From Phormidium tenue FACHB-886 (lineage in GTDB: Bacteria; Cyanobacteriota; Cyanobacteriia; Elainellales; Elainellaceae): 64,000 nucleotides of DNA. The translations under genes and the position numbers were made by a program. Below are positions 26,565 through 35,570 of the stretch, one piece after another. The notes beneath the pieces are model-generated. The model was given only the letters and a program-made list of their open reading frames with translations. It did not search any database and had not been told where the DNA came from. The DNA is taken from the NCBI RefSeq assembly GCF_014764505.1, contig NZ_JACXWX010000001.1:620001-684000 (forward strand), read 5' to 3'. Positions within the stretch are counted from its first letter, which is position 1. Every line of letters begins with the position of its first letter.

Positions 26565-27677
26565 TTACTGAAGCTGGAGATTCGGCGGTAGCAACACTCT
26601 GTCGATTCCATGAATTACGCCATTGCTAGCGGTAATATCTGGCTCAACTACTGTTGCTTCACCTACCGTAACCTCGCTGCCACTAGTCGAAATCGCTACA
26701 GGCGCACCCGCTGCTGTTTCAACTTGACCAGACTGAATACCACTGGAAGGGTAGCTGCCAGGAATCAAGTGATATGCCAAAATTTGCCGTAACACTTGAC
26801 GATTCTGTGGCTCTAGCAAACGCTGAAGCGTCTCAGGGGGCAGTGCTGCAAAGGCTTCGTTAGTTGGTGCAAACAAAGTCAGCGGACCTTGAGTACCCAA
26901 GACTTGCCCTAGACCTGCAGCTTCAATAGCGGTTGCTAGGGTGCTAAAGTTATCGTTATCGCTAACCACTTGCGTCACCGAGTCACTGCTAGCATCGCTG
27001 CTGGGGCTAGTGGTTTGGGGTTCGAGAGTGGCGGGTGAACGGAAGTTCCCATCGCGATCGGTTTGCTCTGCAGGTTGGTTAATGGTATTCACCGCATCAT
27101 CAGATGGGCTAGGATTCTGGGTAGAAGACGAGCTTTGTTGCATGGAGCGCTCGCCAGACTGCATACTGTTTTGCGTTCCGCTTTGTGGAGCAAGAGTATT
27201 GGGTGAACGGAAGTTCCCATCGCGATCGGTTTGCTCTGCGGGTTGGTTGACCGTATTAACAGAATCGGCATCTCTCTGAGAATCGACATCTCTCTGAGAA
27301 ACGGTCTGTCCAGCAGTCGTTCTTTCAGGAGTAAATGCTTGTGGGCCCTCTGTTTGTTGTGTATAAGCTGCTTGTCTGAAAGTTGCAGGAGAGCGGACTG
27401 CACTATTACGATCGTTTTCAGCAGAAGGGCTGTTGATCGTATTTACAGGCGCATTATATCGAGCCGACGCTTGAGAGGTAGGCGTAGAGTATGTATTGCT
27501 AGTTTGGCTAGGAGAACCAGTCGATGTGCCGCTGTTGGGCACCTCTGTTGCTTGTCCAGCGGAGTCTGCCTCTGCGGCAGGCGCAGCATTGCTAGGATGT
27601 GCTGCTACAGCCCCCACAAAACCTAAACTGAGCAATCCAATTAATACCTGGTTGGAAAACCTACTTCTTTGAGACAT
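26565..27677 (-). CDS. Exported fasciclin (FAS1) domain protein with repeat linker
   Basis: 370 residues, ATG at 27677 with a GGAGG site upstream. A signal peptide (about 1-26, VLIGLLSLGFVGAVAAHPSN) is followed by 200 residues of low-complexity Ser/Thr/Gln/Asn sequence. This linker contains two near-identical units around NQPAEQTDRDGNFRSP (also seen as long direct repeats in the DNA near 27025-27080 and 27190-27245) and a third weaker one. The C-terminal 135 residues are one FAS1 domain: VSDNDNFSTLATAIEAAGLG, LFAPTNEAFAALP, LAYHLIPGSY and NGVIHGIDRVLLPP. Such proteins are thought to mediate adhesion at the cell surface. Confidence 0.9.
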   Translation of the reverse strand: MSQRSRFSNQVLIGLLSLGFVGAVAAHPSNAAPAAEADSAGQATEVPNSGTSTGSPSQTSNTYSTPTSQASARYNAPVNTINSPSAENDRNSAVRSPATFRQAAYTQQTEGPQAFTPERTTAGQTVSQRDVDSQRDADSVNTVNQPAEQTDRDGNFRSPNTLAPQSGTQNSMQSGERSMQQSSSSTQNPSPSDDAVNTINQPAEQTDRDGNFRSPATLEPQTTSPSSDASSDSVTQVVSDNDNFSTLATAIEAAGLGQVLGTQGPLTLFAPTNEAFAALPPETLQRLLEPQNRQVLRQILAYHLIPGSYPSSGIQSGQVETAAGAPVAISTSGSEVTVGEATVVEPDITASNGVIHGIDRVLLPPNLQLQ

Positions 27678-28489
27678 TGAAACCTCCGCGTACGTCGAGA
27701 CCTATCAATTTTTGTAAACTGCGTTACTTTACCAGCGTAAGTTGCGCTAAGTCGAATGCCTTCACTCATGGGGTGGATCTAAATATCTATCTGGGGGGAC
27801 AAGCCATCCCCCGCTGCAAACTTCTGATGCAGCCGAAGCTCGTCGCTCAAGAGATTTTGGGCAGGCGGCAATGATGCGGCAGGTTCAATCCCTAAAAGAA
27901 TAAAGCTGGTGCAATTCTCGGCTGTTTAAGAAAAAATCTTTCTCAGACATTCTCCAGATTTAGAAGAATCGACTGAAGATCTTGGGCAAAGTAGCTAAGG
28001 TACCAGTTGAGATAGCTGATTGCTCAACAGGCAACAGCTTTAGGAGTAAGTGAAATGCTAAGGGCAATTTACAGCGAATGCTTAATACTAATCTCGATCG
28101 CTACGCTGAATCTTCGAGGCGATCGGCAAAAATTTCCAGGTTTTTGCGGATGAAAATTTTCTAAGTTCTGTTCTCCCACCTGCTTTCCAGTCCAGTTTAA
28201 GTATTCCCCGCATGGCAGCAATACTAGTTTACGACTACAGTGTGAGCCAGCCCTTATAGTCTTGTTTAGGCGAAGGGGTTGGCATCTCTGCCGCTGATCA
28301 AATCTACCTATTGACCGTTTTATCGCGCCAGCAACGCCAGTAGCACTTCAAGCGTGGAACTGGATTTAGCAATTTTCCAACATGCAGTCGATCTGCACTA
28401 TGGCAAGGTTGCGCTGAGCAGCGAACGAGTGGGAAGTCCCCTATTCACTCCCAATTGCCTACCGTGATTCTGCGGCTGAAAGAGGAGCC
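27678..28489. other. 812-bp divergent intergenic region
   Basis: Promoters of the fasciclin gene (-) and of the REC-EAL gene (+) should lie here. A short hairpin (GGGGG..CCCCC, near 27795-27812) sits upstream of the fasciclin start. A 32-codon frame (28055-28153) has AGGAG eight bases upstream but no other support. No recognised RNA gene was found. Confidence 0.4.
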
Positions 28490-30217
28490 ATGACAAAGAT
28501 TCTCGTAATCGAGGACACCGTTGCCCTACGGGAAGAAATCTTGCAAATGCTTGAGCTAATGAACTTTGAGGGCATTAGTGCAGCTACTGGATTGGCGGGC
28601 ATTGAGCTAGCGCAGCAGCATCTTCCGGATGTAATACTCTGTGCCATCATGATGTCGAAAATGAACGGCTATGATGTTCTACAAACGCTGCGGCGCAACC
28701 CCGAAACAGCTCAAATTCCCTTCATTTTTCTGACTGCTAAAGCCGAACGCACTGATTTCCGGCGTGGCATGAATTTGGGTGCAGACGACTATTTAACGAA
28801 ACCCTTCACTGCTGATGAATTGATCGAGGCAATTAGTGCTCGTCTTTACAAGCAAGCTACCGTTACCATTCCCTACGTAGCTGAAATGAAGCGGGCTGCA
28901 GAGCAGATCGGGCAAATGGCTTTCCGTGATGCGCTGACAGGTTTACCCAACCGCATCCTGTTTCAGCAGCGCCTCCAAGAAGCATTGGCGCAAGCCGGTC
29001 GGGAGCCATCTCAATCCATTGCTGTGTTCTGCTTAAGTGTGTTGGGCTATCGCTCGGTCAATATCCAGTTTGGCAGCGCAAGCGGAGATGCTCTGCTGAA
29101 GGCGATCGTGCCTCGCTTGACGGATTGCATCTCTCCTCAGGATACGGTTGCCCGCCTCAGCAACGATGAGTTTAGCTTGCTAATTCAGCTCGATGACGGC
29201 CAAACTGCTGCCCAGGTTGCTGAAAAGCTGCTAAAAGCGTTATCCGTTCCTTACTTAATCGAGAATCAGTCCATTCCTGTACAGGTGCAGATGGGCGCAA
29301 CTATTTATCCTGCAGATAATAGCCCAGCTCCTAAACTGCTCAACCATGCGATCCTGGCGCTCAACTGGGTCCGCAAACAGAGTGGTTCAGCCTGCCAGTT
29401 CTACAACGCCGAGATCGCCTATGCCACCGCTAGTCGCGCTGTTATTGCGGGTGCGCTGGAGCCAGCGCTTAATCGGGCAGAGCTGCAAATTTACTACCAG
29501 CCGCAGGTTAACTTGGTCACCGGACGGATTATTGGAGCAGAAGCGTTGCTGCGCTGGCAAAGCGCCGATCTAGGAACGATCTCCCCTGCTACTTTTGTGC
29601 CTGTGGCAGAAGAAACAGGCTTAATTTTGCCGATTGGCGCTTGGATGCTCCGGGCTGCGTGTGCCCAAGCGAAAATTTGGCAAAGCAAACACTTGCTGCC
29701 GATTCGCATCTCTGTCAATTTGTCGGCGTATCAGTTTAAGCAGCCTGGTCTAATCAAAACGATCGCCCAAGCGCTTGAAGAAACTGGACTCGATGCCAAT
29801 TTGCTAGCGATCGAACTGACAGAAGCCACGATTATGGAGGATGCTGAAACCAGCTTGATCAGGCTTCAGCAGGTACGCGAGCTGGGTGTTCACATTAGCA
29901 TCGATGATTTTGGCACAGGCTATTCCTCATTGAGCTATCTAACCCGCTTGCCGATTGATGTCCTCAAAATAGATCAGTCATTTGTCTGCAACATTCCTGC
30001 TGATACCCACGCTACGACGATCGCCTCTGCCATTACTGCGCTTGCTCATAGTCTCGATATGCGCGTTGTTGCAGAAGGTGTTGAAACAAAAGAGCAGCTT
30101 AGCTTCTTACGTCGTCAGGGCTGTAATGCCATTCAGGGATACTTGTTCAGCCCTGCTATTCCGGATGGCGAGTTTGAACAGCTTTTAGCAGACGATCGGC
30201 GGTTGGTATTCAATTAA
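28490..30217 (+). CDS. Pseudo-receiver / degenerate GGDEF / EAL protein
   Basis: 575 residues with AGAGGAG before the ATG. The receiver domain (1-120) keeps Glu8-Asp9 and Lys104 but has Ala52 (ILCAIMM) where the phosphoacceptor Asp should be. The GGDEF domain (about 140-305) reads SNDEF instead of GGDEF, so cyclase activity is unlikely. The EAL domain (about 320-565) is complete: GAEALLRW, NLSAYQF, IELTEATIM, DDFGTGYSSL, LKIDQSF, VVAEGVET and QGYLFS. It should be a cyclic-di-GMP phosphodiesterase, possibly tuned by GTP at the degenerate GGDEF site. Phosphorylation by a histidine kinase is not expected. Confidence 0.93.
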   Translation: MTKILVIEDTVALREEILQMLELMNFEGISAATGLAGIELAQQHLPDVILCAIMMSKMNGYDVLQTLRRNPETAQIPFIFLTAKAERTDFRRGMNLGADDYLTKPFTADELIEAISARLYKQATVTIPYVAEMKRAAEQIGQMAFRDALTGLPNRILFQQRLQEALAQAGREPSQSIAVFCLSVLGYRSVNIQFGSASGDALLKAIVPRLTDCISPQDTVARLSNDEFSLLIQLDDGQTAAQVAEKLLKALSVPYLIENQSIPVQVQMGATIYPADNSPAPKLLNHAILALNWVRKQSGSACQFYNAEIAYATASRAVIAGALEPALNRAELQIYYQPQVNLVTGRIIGAEALLRWQSADLGTISPATFVPVAEETGLILPIGAWMLRAACAQAKIWQSKHLLPIRISVNLSAYQFKQPGLIKTIAQALEETGLDANLLAIELTEATIMEDAETSLIRLQQVRELGVHISIDDFGTGYSSLSYLTRLPIDVLKIDQSFVCNIPADTHATTIASAITALAHSLDMRVVAEGVETKEQLSFLRRQGCNAIQGYLFSPAIPDGEFEQLLADDRRLVFN

Positions 30218-30272
30218 CCTACCGATAGATTGCATCTGGGGCAATGCTGTCTCTCTTTACTTCATTTCACTC

Positions 30273-30665
30273 CTAACTGGATGCCTCAGCTCTAGCTAAA
30301 AACTGCCGCAACCGCAGCAGACTCAGCGTTTGACCCAGGTTTAACGGCAGCAGCGACACACCCGCGATCGAAGACTGCACCCAGCCGTCGCCCCAGTGCC
30401 AGTCGTGGTAGCCGTCAATGCCTTTGCTCATCAGCATTCTAAAGCCACTAGCGTCTACCCGCTCCACGTGGTGCTGAATTGGCACAGCCCCGATCCAGCT
30501 GGTAAAGACTATGCCTGCTTGCAGACGGTTGGGCAACCCTGCTGAAAAGGTTTGGGGAAAAAGCCACTGCCGAAATTGTTCAGTATTTAGCAAACTGTCG
30601 CGGATCTTCTGCTCTGAAGCGTTTAACTCAATCCGGAGATGACTCTGTTGAAACGTGCCTAGCAT
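30273..30665 (-). CDS. Small SRPBCC (START-like) fold protein, function unknown
   Basis: 130 residues, ATG at 30665. The order of elements (SHLRIELNASEQKIRDSLLN, FRQWLFPQTFSAGLP, GIVFTSWIGAVPIQHHVERV, DGYHDWHWGDGWVQSSIAGV) suggests an SRPBCC or polyketide-cyclase-like beta-helix fold. It looks like a conserved cyanobacterial hypothetical protein. There is no signal peptide or membrane segment. It is divergent from moaD with about 60 bp between the starts. Confidence 0.6.
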   Translation of the reverse strand: MLGTFQQSHLRIELNASEQKIRDSLLNTEQFRQWLFPQTFSAGLPNRLQAGIVFTSWIGAVPIQHHVERVDASGFRMLMSKGIDGYHDWHWGDGWVQSSIAGVSLLPLNLGQTLSLLRLRQFLARAEASS

Positions 30666-30722
30666 AATGAAGTATAGAATTTTCAGTGGTGTTTCCAGCG
30701 TACCAAGGCAAGGGAGAAGCGT

Positions 30723-31016
30723 GTGCCCGATCCACTCTCAGATCCAACTTCAGGTCAAATCTCAGATCGAATTCAAGTGACTGTGAAGCTGTTTGCAGCC
30801 TACCAGGAGGCTTACGGCGTGCCAGAACTGGTGCTGGACTTGCCATTGGGTACAACTGTTGCAGCGCTGTACGATCGGCTCCTGCAAGACCACCCCACTT
30901 TGGAGCAATGGCGCAATGTTACTCGCTTTGGGGTTAATTTGCAGTTTTCTGAGCCAGAAACAATTTTGCACGATCACGATGAAGTGGTGTTGATTCCGCC
31001 TGTGAGTGGAGGATAA
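30723..31016 (+). CDS. moaD: MoaD/ThiS-family sulfur carrier (molybdopterin synthase small subunit)
   Basis: 97 residues from the GTG at 30723, which has GGGAG about 8 bases upstream. A second GTG at 30777 begins exactly at the canonical MoaD N-terminus (VTVKLFAAYQEAYG) and would give 79 residues. The ubiquitin-like fold ends in the C-terminal Gly-Gly (PPVSGG) that is adenylated and thiocarboxylated for sulfur transfer into molybdopterin. Mo-cofactor would serve nitrate reductase, for example. The first 18 residues of the long form are encoded by a 12-bp-periodic repeat. Confidence 0.85.
   Translation: MPDPLSDPTSGQISDRIQVTVKLFAAYQEAYGVPELVLDLPLGTTVAALYDRLLQDHPTLEQWRNVTRFGVNLQFSEPETILHDHDEVVLIPPVSGG
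30736..30771 (+). repeat. Three 12-bp tandem repeats at the 5' end of moaD
   Basis: Units TCTCAGATCCAA, CTTCAGGTCAAA and TCTCAGATCGAA lie in perfect 12-bp register directly before the canonical start codon at 30777. If the upstream GTG is used they encode a four-residue periodic extension. Confidence 0.65.
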
Positions 31017-31126
31017 GGCGCAGATACGACACTCTGGGCAAAACCGGATTTGTTGACGAGGGATGAAGGAACACAGATAAAGCAGGAGAATAGAGAAAAG
31101 TCTAATTTGGTCTAAATCAAGAACGC

Positions 31127-32059
31127 ATGAAAGTAGCAATTACAGGGGCAACCGGATTTGTGGGCAGTCGCCTAGTGGAACGGCTACAAGCCGAGGGGCA
31201 TCAAATCTTGGTGTTGACCCGTGACGCCGATCGCGCTCGTCGTACCTTCCCGACTGTCGCCTTTCCCAAGCTTGAGATTCGGGCTTACACACCCCTAGAA
31301 TCTGGTGATTGGCAGCAGGCAATTGTGGGCTGCGATGCCGTCGTGAATTTGGCAGGTGCGCCGATCGCCGAAGGACGCTGGACACCCGAACGGAAACAAG
31401 AAATTCTCGACAGCCGTAGAATTGGGACGCAGAAGATCGTCGAGGCAATTGCTAAAGCAGAGCCAGGATCAAAGCCCTCGGTGCTGGTCAATTCTTCGGC
31501 GATCGGCTACTACGGCGTTAGCGAGACTGCTGCATTTGAGGAGAGCAGCCCCGCAGGCGATGATTTTTTGGCGCAAGTCTGTCAAGCCTGGGAAGCGGAA
31601 GCAGAGCAGGTGAAACAGGCTGGAACCCGCCTTGTGATTTTGCGCACGGGTATTGTTTTGGGGATGGGTGGTGTTGTTGCTAAGATGCTGACTCCGTTTC
31701 GTCTGTTTGCTGGCGGACCTTTGGGCACAGGTCGTCAGTGGTTTTCCTGGATTCATCGAGAAGATCTGGTCAATCTGATTCTGAGAGCATTAACGCAGCC
31801 AGAAATGGAAGGAGCCTATAACGCAACTGCCCCTGCGCCTGTTCGCATGGCAGAGTTTTGCCAAGTTCTGGGGCAACTGCTGCACCGTCCTTCTTGGTTG
31901 CCCGTCCCCAATTTTGCGCTGGAAGCCTTGCTGGGGGAAGCCGCTCAAGTGGTGCTAGAAGGTCAGCAGGTATTGCCAAAACGAACTGAAGCGACTGGTT
32001 TCAGCTACCAGTACACTACAGTGAAACAGGCGCTGCAAGAAGTGCTGAGTCATGCCTAA
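31127..32059 (+). CDS. TIGR01777-family SDR epimerase-like protein
   Basis: 310 residues. The N-terminal Rossmann motif is MKVAITGATGFVGSRLVERL. NSSAIGYYG carries the SDR Tyr-containing segment, and LRTGIVLGMGGVVAKML followed by WFSWIHREDLVNLI is characteristic of this family (YfcH, SulA-type). The C-terminal 50 residues, with VPNFALEALLGEAAQVVLEG, are the DUF1731 tail. The substrate is unknown; links to cell division inhibition in one cyanobacterial homologue are family knowledge only. The gene stands alone between moaD and serS on the same strand. Confidence 0.92.
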   Translation: MKVAITGATGFVGSRLVERLQAEGHQILVLTRDADRARRTFPTVAFPKLEIRAYTPLESGDWQQAIVGCDAVVNLAGAPIAEGRWTPERKQEILDSRRIGTQKIVEAIAKAEPGSKPSVLVNSSAIGYYGVSETAAFEESSPAGDDFLAQVCQAWEAEAEQVKQAGTRLVILRTGIVLGMGGVVAKMLTPFRLFAGGPLGTGRQWFSWIHREDLVNLILRALTQPEMEGAYNATAPAPVRMAEFCQVLGQLLHRPSWLPVPNFALEALLGEAAQVVLEGQQVLPKRTEATGFSYQYTTVKQALQEVLSHA

Positions 32060-32176
32060 GCTTGAAAGCCCAAATTTAAAAAGCTTTGGCTAGAAACGTG
32101 TTTTTGGAACACTGCCAAAAATTTTCGAGCGGTGTTCTAAACTGTTTTATTGGTAGACTCCGCAACAGAAACCACC

Positions 32177-33454
32177 GTGATCGATCTTAAACAGCTACGG
32201 GAAAATCCAGAGCAGTTTCAAAGCCGCCTCGCAACACGGGGTGGCAGCTACGATTTGCAAACGATTCTTGACCTCGATCGCCAGCAGCGCGACCTCGAAG
32301 TGAAGCGATCGCAGCTGCAAGCTCGCAGCAACGAGATCGGCAGAGAAGTGGGACAAAAAATGAAGTCGGGCGCAAAAGACGATGTCGAAGTGAAGGCGCT
32401 GCGCGACGAGGGCAACCAGCTTAAAGCGCAGCTTGCTGAGCTAGAGCCGCAGGAAAAAAACCTGAAAGAGCAGATTTACAGCCTGCTGCTGGCTCTCCCC
32501 AATCTGCCCAGCGCCACGACGCCGATCGGCACAGACGAAGATGAAAACGTTGAACTGCATCGCTGGGGAGATGAGTATATTCCCAAAAGCCCGGACCTCC
32601 TGCCTCACTGGGAGATCGGGGAGAAGCTAGGAATTTTGAATTTTGAGCGATCGGCAAAGATTGCCCAAAGCCGCTTTGTCACGCTAATTGGGGCGGGAGC
32701 CGCACTGGAGCGGGCGCTGATTCAGTTTATGCTCGATCAACATATTGCTGCAGGGTTTACGGAGGTGATTCCGCCGTTTCTGGTAAATAGCCAATCCTTA
32801 ACCGCATCAGGGCAATTGCCCAAGTTCGCGGAGGAAAGCTTTCAGTGCAAAAATGACGATCTATGGCTGATTCCGACCTCGGAGGTGGCGATTAATAATC
32901 TCTACCGAGATGAAATTTTATCAGCCGAAGAATTACCGCTGCACTACTGCGCCTACACGCCTTGCTTCCGTCGTGAGGCAGGCAGCTATGGACGCGACAC
33001 CCGTGGCTTGATCCGACTACACCAGTTCGACAAGGTGGAAATGTTTAAGTTTGTCCATCCTGACACCTCAGAGCAGGAGCTAGAACATTTGCGCGAGCGC
33101 GCTGAAAGCATTTTGCAGGCGCTGAAGCTGCCCTATCGAGTCATCACGCTCTGTACGGGCGATATGGGCTTTGCTGCTGCCAAAACTTACGATCTAGAGG
33201 TTTGGCTGCCCTCGGCAGGCAAATACCGCGAAATTTCAAGCTGCTCCAACTGCGTTGATTTTCAAGCGCGTCGTAGCAATATCCGGTTTAAGGAAACTGG
33301 TAAGAAGGGGACGCAGTTTGTCCACACGCTAAATGGGTCAGGGTTGGCGATCGGTCGGACGATGGCAGCAATCTTGGAGAACTATCAGCAATCGGATGGG
33401 ACAGTCCGGCTCCCAGAGGCTTTACAGCCCTACCTGAAGCGAGAAGTTCTCTAG
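32177..33454 (+). CDS. serS: Seryl-tRNA synthetase
   Basis: Charges tRNA-Ser. I place the start at the GTG at 32177, which gives the canonical N-terminus (M)[14 protein letters not shown] and 425 residues; a TTG at 32150 in the same frame is unlikely. The N-terminal coiled-coil arm (about 20-105) is followed by the class II core: motif 2 region [20 protein letters not shown], then [20 protein letters not shown], and motif 3 [21 protein letters not shown] strong bidirectional terminator follows. Confidence 0.97.
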   Translation: MIDLKQLRENPEQFQSRLATRGGSYDLQTILDLDRQQRDLEVKRSQLQARSNEIGREVGQKMKSGAKDDVEVKALRDEGNQLKAQLAELEPQEKNLKEQIYSLLLALPNLPSATTPIGTDEDENVELHRWGDEYIPKSPDLLPHWEIGEKLGILNFERSAKIAQSRFVTLIGAGAALERALIQFMLDQHIAAGFTEVIPPFLVNSQSLTASGQLPKFAEESFQCKNDDLWLIPTSEVAINNLYRDEILSAEELPLHYCAYTPCFRREAGSYGRDTRGLIRLHQFDKVEMFKFVHPDTSEQELEHLRERAESILQALKLPYRVITLCTGDMGFAAAKTYDLEVWLPSAGKYREISSCSNCVDFQARRSNIRFKETGKKGTQFVHTLNGSGLAIGRTMAAILENYQQSDGTVRLPEALQPYLKREVL

Positions 33455-33512
33455 GAATCATTAGGGCTGTCGAGCTGAGCCTTCTTATCACTGAGCTCTC
33501 TCATCAAAGTAA

Positions 33513-33549
33513 TTATAAAAAAAGTCGGCTGAGCCGACTTTTTTTATAA
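33513..33549. terminator. Bidirectional terminator between serS and accB
   Basis: TTATAAAAAAAGTCGGCT pairs perfectly with AGCCGACTTTTTTTATAA. The GC-rich core and the A-run/T-run on both sides make it a textbook rho-independent terminator for both strands. Confidence 0.95.
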
Positions 33550-33599
33550 ACTAGCATTAGCATTCTGCATGGCATTTCATCTAAGCATGAGCACCTTGA

Positions 33600-34091
33600 C
33601 TAAGCTGGGTTCACCCGCATCAGCACTTGCCCATACTCTACCGGCTCCCCATTCTTGACTAACACTTCCACGATTTCTCCAGAAAACTCTGCCTCTAGCT
33701 CATTCATCAGCTTCATCGCCTCGATAATGCAGACCGTCTGACCGGGGCGGATGCGATCGCCTACGTCTACAAACGGGCGCTCGTCAGGAGCAGGCGATCG
33801 ATAAAATGTACCAACCATTGGCGAAATGACATCAACCAGCTTGTCGTTTAATTTGGCAGGTGCCGCTGTGGGCACGGCTGCAGGCGGCACACTGGGTAAA
33901 GGTGGCGCGATCGGCACAGGCGGCACCGTGCTTGGCGGTATTACAGGCGGCGGCGTGGCAGGAAGCTCGCCGAGCTGCATTCCTTTCCGCAGCACTAGCT
34001 CAAACTCACCGCTTTTTAGGGTGAACTCGGCGATGTCTGTCTGATTAATAACCGTCAGCAGTTCACGGAGTTCGTTAAAGTCTAATTCCAC
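33600..34091 (-). CDS. accB: Biotin carboxyl carrier protein of acetyl-CoA carboxylase
   Basis: 163 residues from a GTG start at 34091. The N-terminal part ([20 protein letters not shown]) is the usual BCCP start, a Pro/Val/Ala-rich linker spans about 43-80, and the biotinyl domain carries the EAMKLMNE motif with Lys127 as the biotin site. It works with AccA, AccC and AccD in fatty acid synthesis. It follows efp by about 85 bp on the same strand, an arrangement common in cyanobacteria. The start codon sits inside a 14-bp tandem duplication. Confidence 0.96.
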   Translation of the reverse strand: MELDFNELRELLTVINQTDIAEFTLKSGEFELVLRKGMQLGELPATPPPVIPPSTVPPVPIAPPLPSVPPAAVPTAAPAKLNDKLVDVISPMVGTFYRSPAPDERPFVDVGDRIRPGQTVCIIEAMKLMNELEAEFSGEIVEVLVKNGEPVEYGQVLMRVNPA

Positions 34092-34105
34092 GAGTCTAAT
34101 TCCAC
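34078..34105 (-). repeat. 14-bp tandem duplication over the accB start codon
   Basis: On the minus strand GTGGAATTAGACTC is followed directly by GTGGAATTAGACTT. Both copies start with a GTG; only the second is in frame with accB. The first opens a 7-codon frame that ends at a TAG just inside accB. Confidence 0.8.
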
Positions 34106-34176
34106 AGGGCAGGGGTTATCGGCAGATGTGCTGAAGCGATCGCAGCCAAGCTAGGGAGCTTGTTCGCAGTCTAGTC

Positions 34177-34737
34177 TTAAGTCTCTCGACCCAAATAACT
34201 GTCAGTTCGTGTATCAACTTTGATGCGTTCGCCCGTCGAGATGAACAGCGGCACCATTACTTGAGCGCCTGTTTCCACCGTAGCGGGCTTGGTACCACCG
34301 GTAGCTGTATCGCCTTTGACACCTGGATCAGTTTGGGTTACTTCTAATACCACCGAGTTGGGTAGTTCAACTTCTAGCACCTGATTATTCCAGCGCACCA
34401 CATTCACTTCCATGCCTTCTTTGAGGTACTTGACACGATCGCCAATCTGCCGCGAAGATAGCCGCCCTTCTTCATAGGTTTCCATGTCCATAAACACATA
34501 CTCATCGGCGTCTTTGTACGTGTGCTGCATCGTACTTTTTTCGATGACGGCTTGTGGAACAGTTTCACCCGCACGGAAGTTGCGCTCCAAAACGCTGCCG
34601 GTTTGAACATTCTTTAATTTGGTGCGAACGAACGCCGAGCCTTTACCGGGCTTGACGTGGAGAAATTCTATCACCCGCCAGACCGAGCCATCTAATTCAA
34701 TGCTGACGCCGGGACGAAAGTCGTTGCTGGAAATCAT
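34177..34737 (-). CDS. efp: Translation elongation factor P
   Basis: Relieves ribosome stalling at polyproline. The ATG at 34737 gives [17 protein letters not shown] and 186 residues, the normal EF-P size; the frame extends 11 codons upstream. The tip loop [15 protein letters not shown] carries Lys32 at the position usually modified, and domain III ends EKIKVDTR-like in [20 protein letters not shown]. It is first in a likely efp-accB operon. Confidence 0.97.
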   Translation of the reverse strand: MISSNDFRPGVSIELDGSVWRVIEFLHVKPGKGSAFVRTKLKNVQTGSVLERNFRAGETVPQAVIEKSTMQHTYKDADEYVFMDMETYEEGRLSSRQIGDRVKYLKEGMEVNVVRWNNQVLEVELPNSVVLEVTQTDPGVKGDTATGGTKPATVETGAQVMVPLFISTGERIKVDTRTDSYLGRET

Positions 34738-35093
34738 GAATCTTGCTGTCTTATGGAGAACAATCGGCAATCCATTTTACCGCCGTTGAGGGGTCTGTTT
34801 CACGGGCGATCGGAAAAGTTAGTGTTTTGCAGTCGAGGATGAGAAATAGCGGACAGAACGGTTTATTTTTCTACTGCTTTTTCTACTGCTGCCTTCTGCT
34901 TGATATGGCTATTACGTATAGATATGACATTTAAGACATCTTGTGGGTGCGCTCTATGTACCCACAGAATCTTCTTGCCTCAGATACAAGGTTACAATGC
35001 ATGGTTGTATACAGCGATACGACAGTAAGTTAGCACGGCTGGAACAACTCAATTGTAAAAAGAGTCTAATACCTCTTCATCCTTGACAAAATA
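34738..35093. other. Divergent spacer between efp and a small exported protein gene
   Basis: 356 bp. It is AT-rich towards 34900-35050 and should hold both promoters. I see no gene, hairpin or repeat array. Confidence 0.4.
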
Positions 35094-35525
35094 ATGAACA
35101 AAATTTTCTTTCACTTCGTCATAGCTGCCTTCATGCTGAGTTCCGGAATCTGGTATGCCCAACCTGTGAAGGCAGATGAATACCGCTGCACCGATCGCGA
35201 AAGCGGCGACTGGTTCACTACCGATCGCGATCAAAGTGACGACGACGTCACCTGCCGCCGACAGAGCGGCTCTTATAACCGCGATCGAGACGATGACGAT
35301 CAAGACTACCGTGATTACCGCGACTACCGGGATGATGACTACTCCTCGGACGACGATCGCAATTCGCGCCGGAACTACCCTCGCGATGACTACACTCGTG
35401 GCTATGACGACGCCTGCGAGGACAGAAATCCTGAAAGTTTTGAAAACAACCGCGAGTATGCCGAGGGCTACGAGGATGCTCAGCAGCGTCGCTGTCACCG
35501 TCCCCGCACCTGGCAGCGCGACTAA
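35094..35525 (+). CDS. Small exported Asp/Arg-rich protein
   Basis: 143 residues. A clear signal peptide (about 1-27, FHFVIAAFMLSSGIWYAQPV then KADEYR) precedes a mature part made mainly of Asp, Arg, Tyr and Ser, with runs such as DRDDDDQDYRDYRDYRDDD. Four cysteines (CTDRE, TCRR, ACED, RCHR) could form disulfides. The C-terminal half (YDDACEDRNPESFENNREYA, EGYEDAQQRRC) is more ordered. I do not recognise the family. The mix of acidic and basic residues suggests a metal- or polymer-binding periplasmic or surface protein; this is inference. Confidence 0.7.
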   Translation: MNKIFFHFVIAAFMLSSGIWYAQPVKADEYRCTDRESGDWFTTDRDQSDDDVTCRRQSGSYNRDRDDDDQDYRDYRDYRDDDYSSDDDRNSRRNYPRDDYTRGYDDACEDRNPESFENNREYAEGYEDAQQRRCHRPRTWQRD

Positions 35526-35570
35526 ATTTCAGTAGTTTGGAGCGATCGCTACGTCTATCTAGGGGGGCGC

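Noticed and set aside
28055-28153. 32-codon frame with an AGGAG site
   Set aside because: Too short, no domain or conservation evidence; noted only inside the intergenic entry.
35049-35498. 149-codon minus-strand frame rich in Val, Ile and Ala
   Set aside because: It is the antisense of the Asp/Arg-rich exported protein; GAC and CGC codons read backwards give hydrophobic residues.
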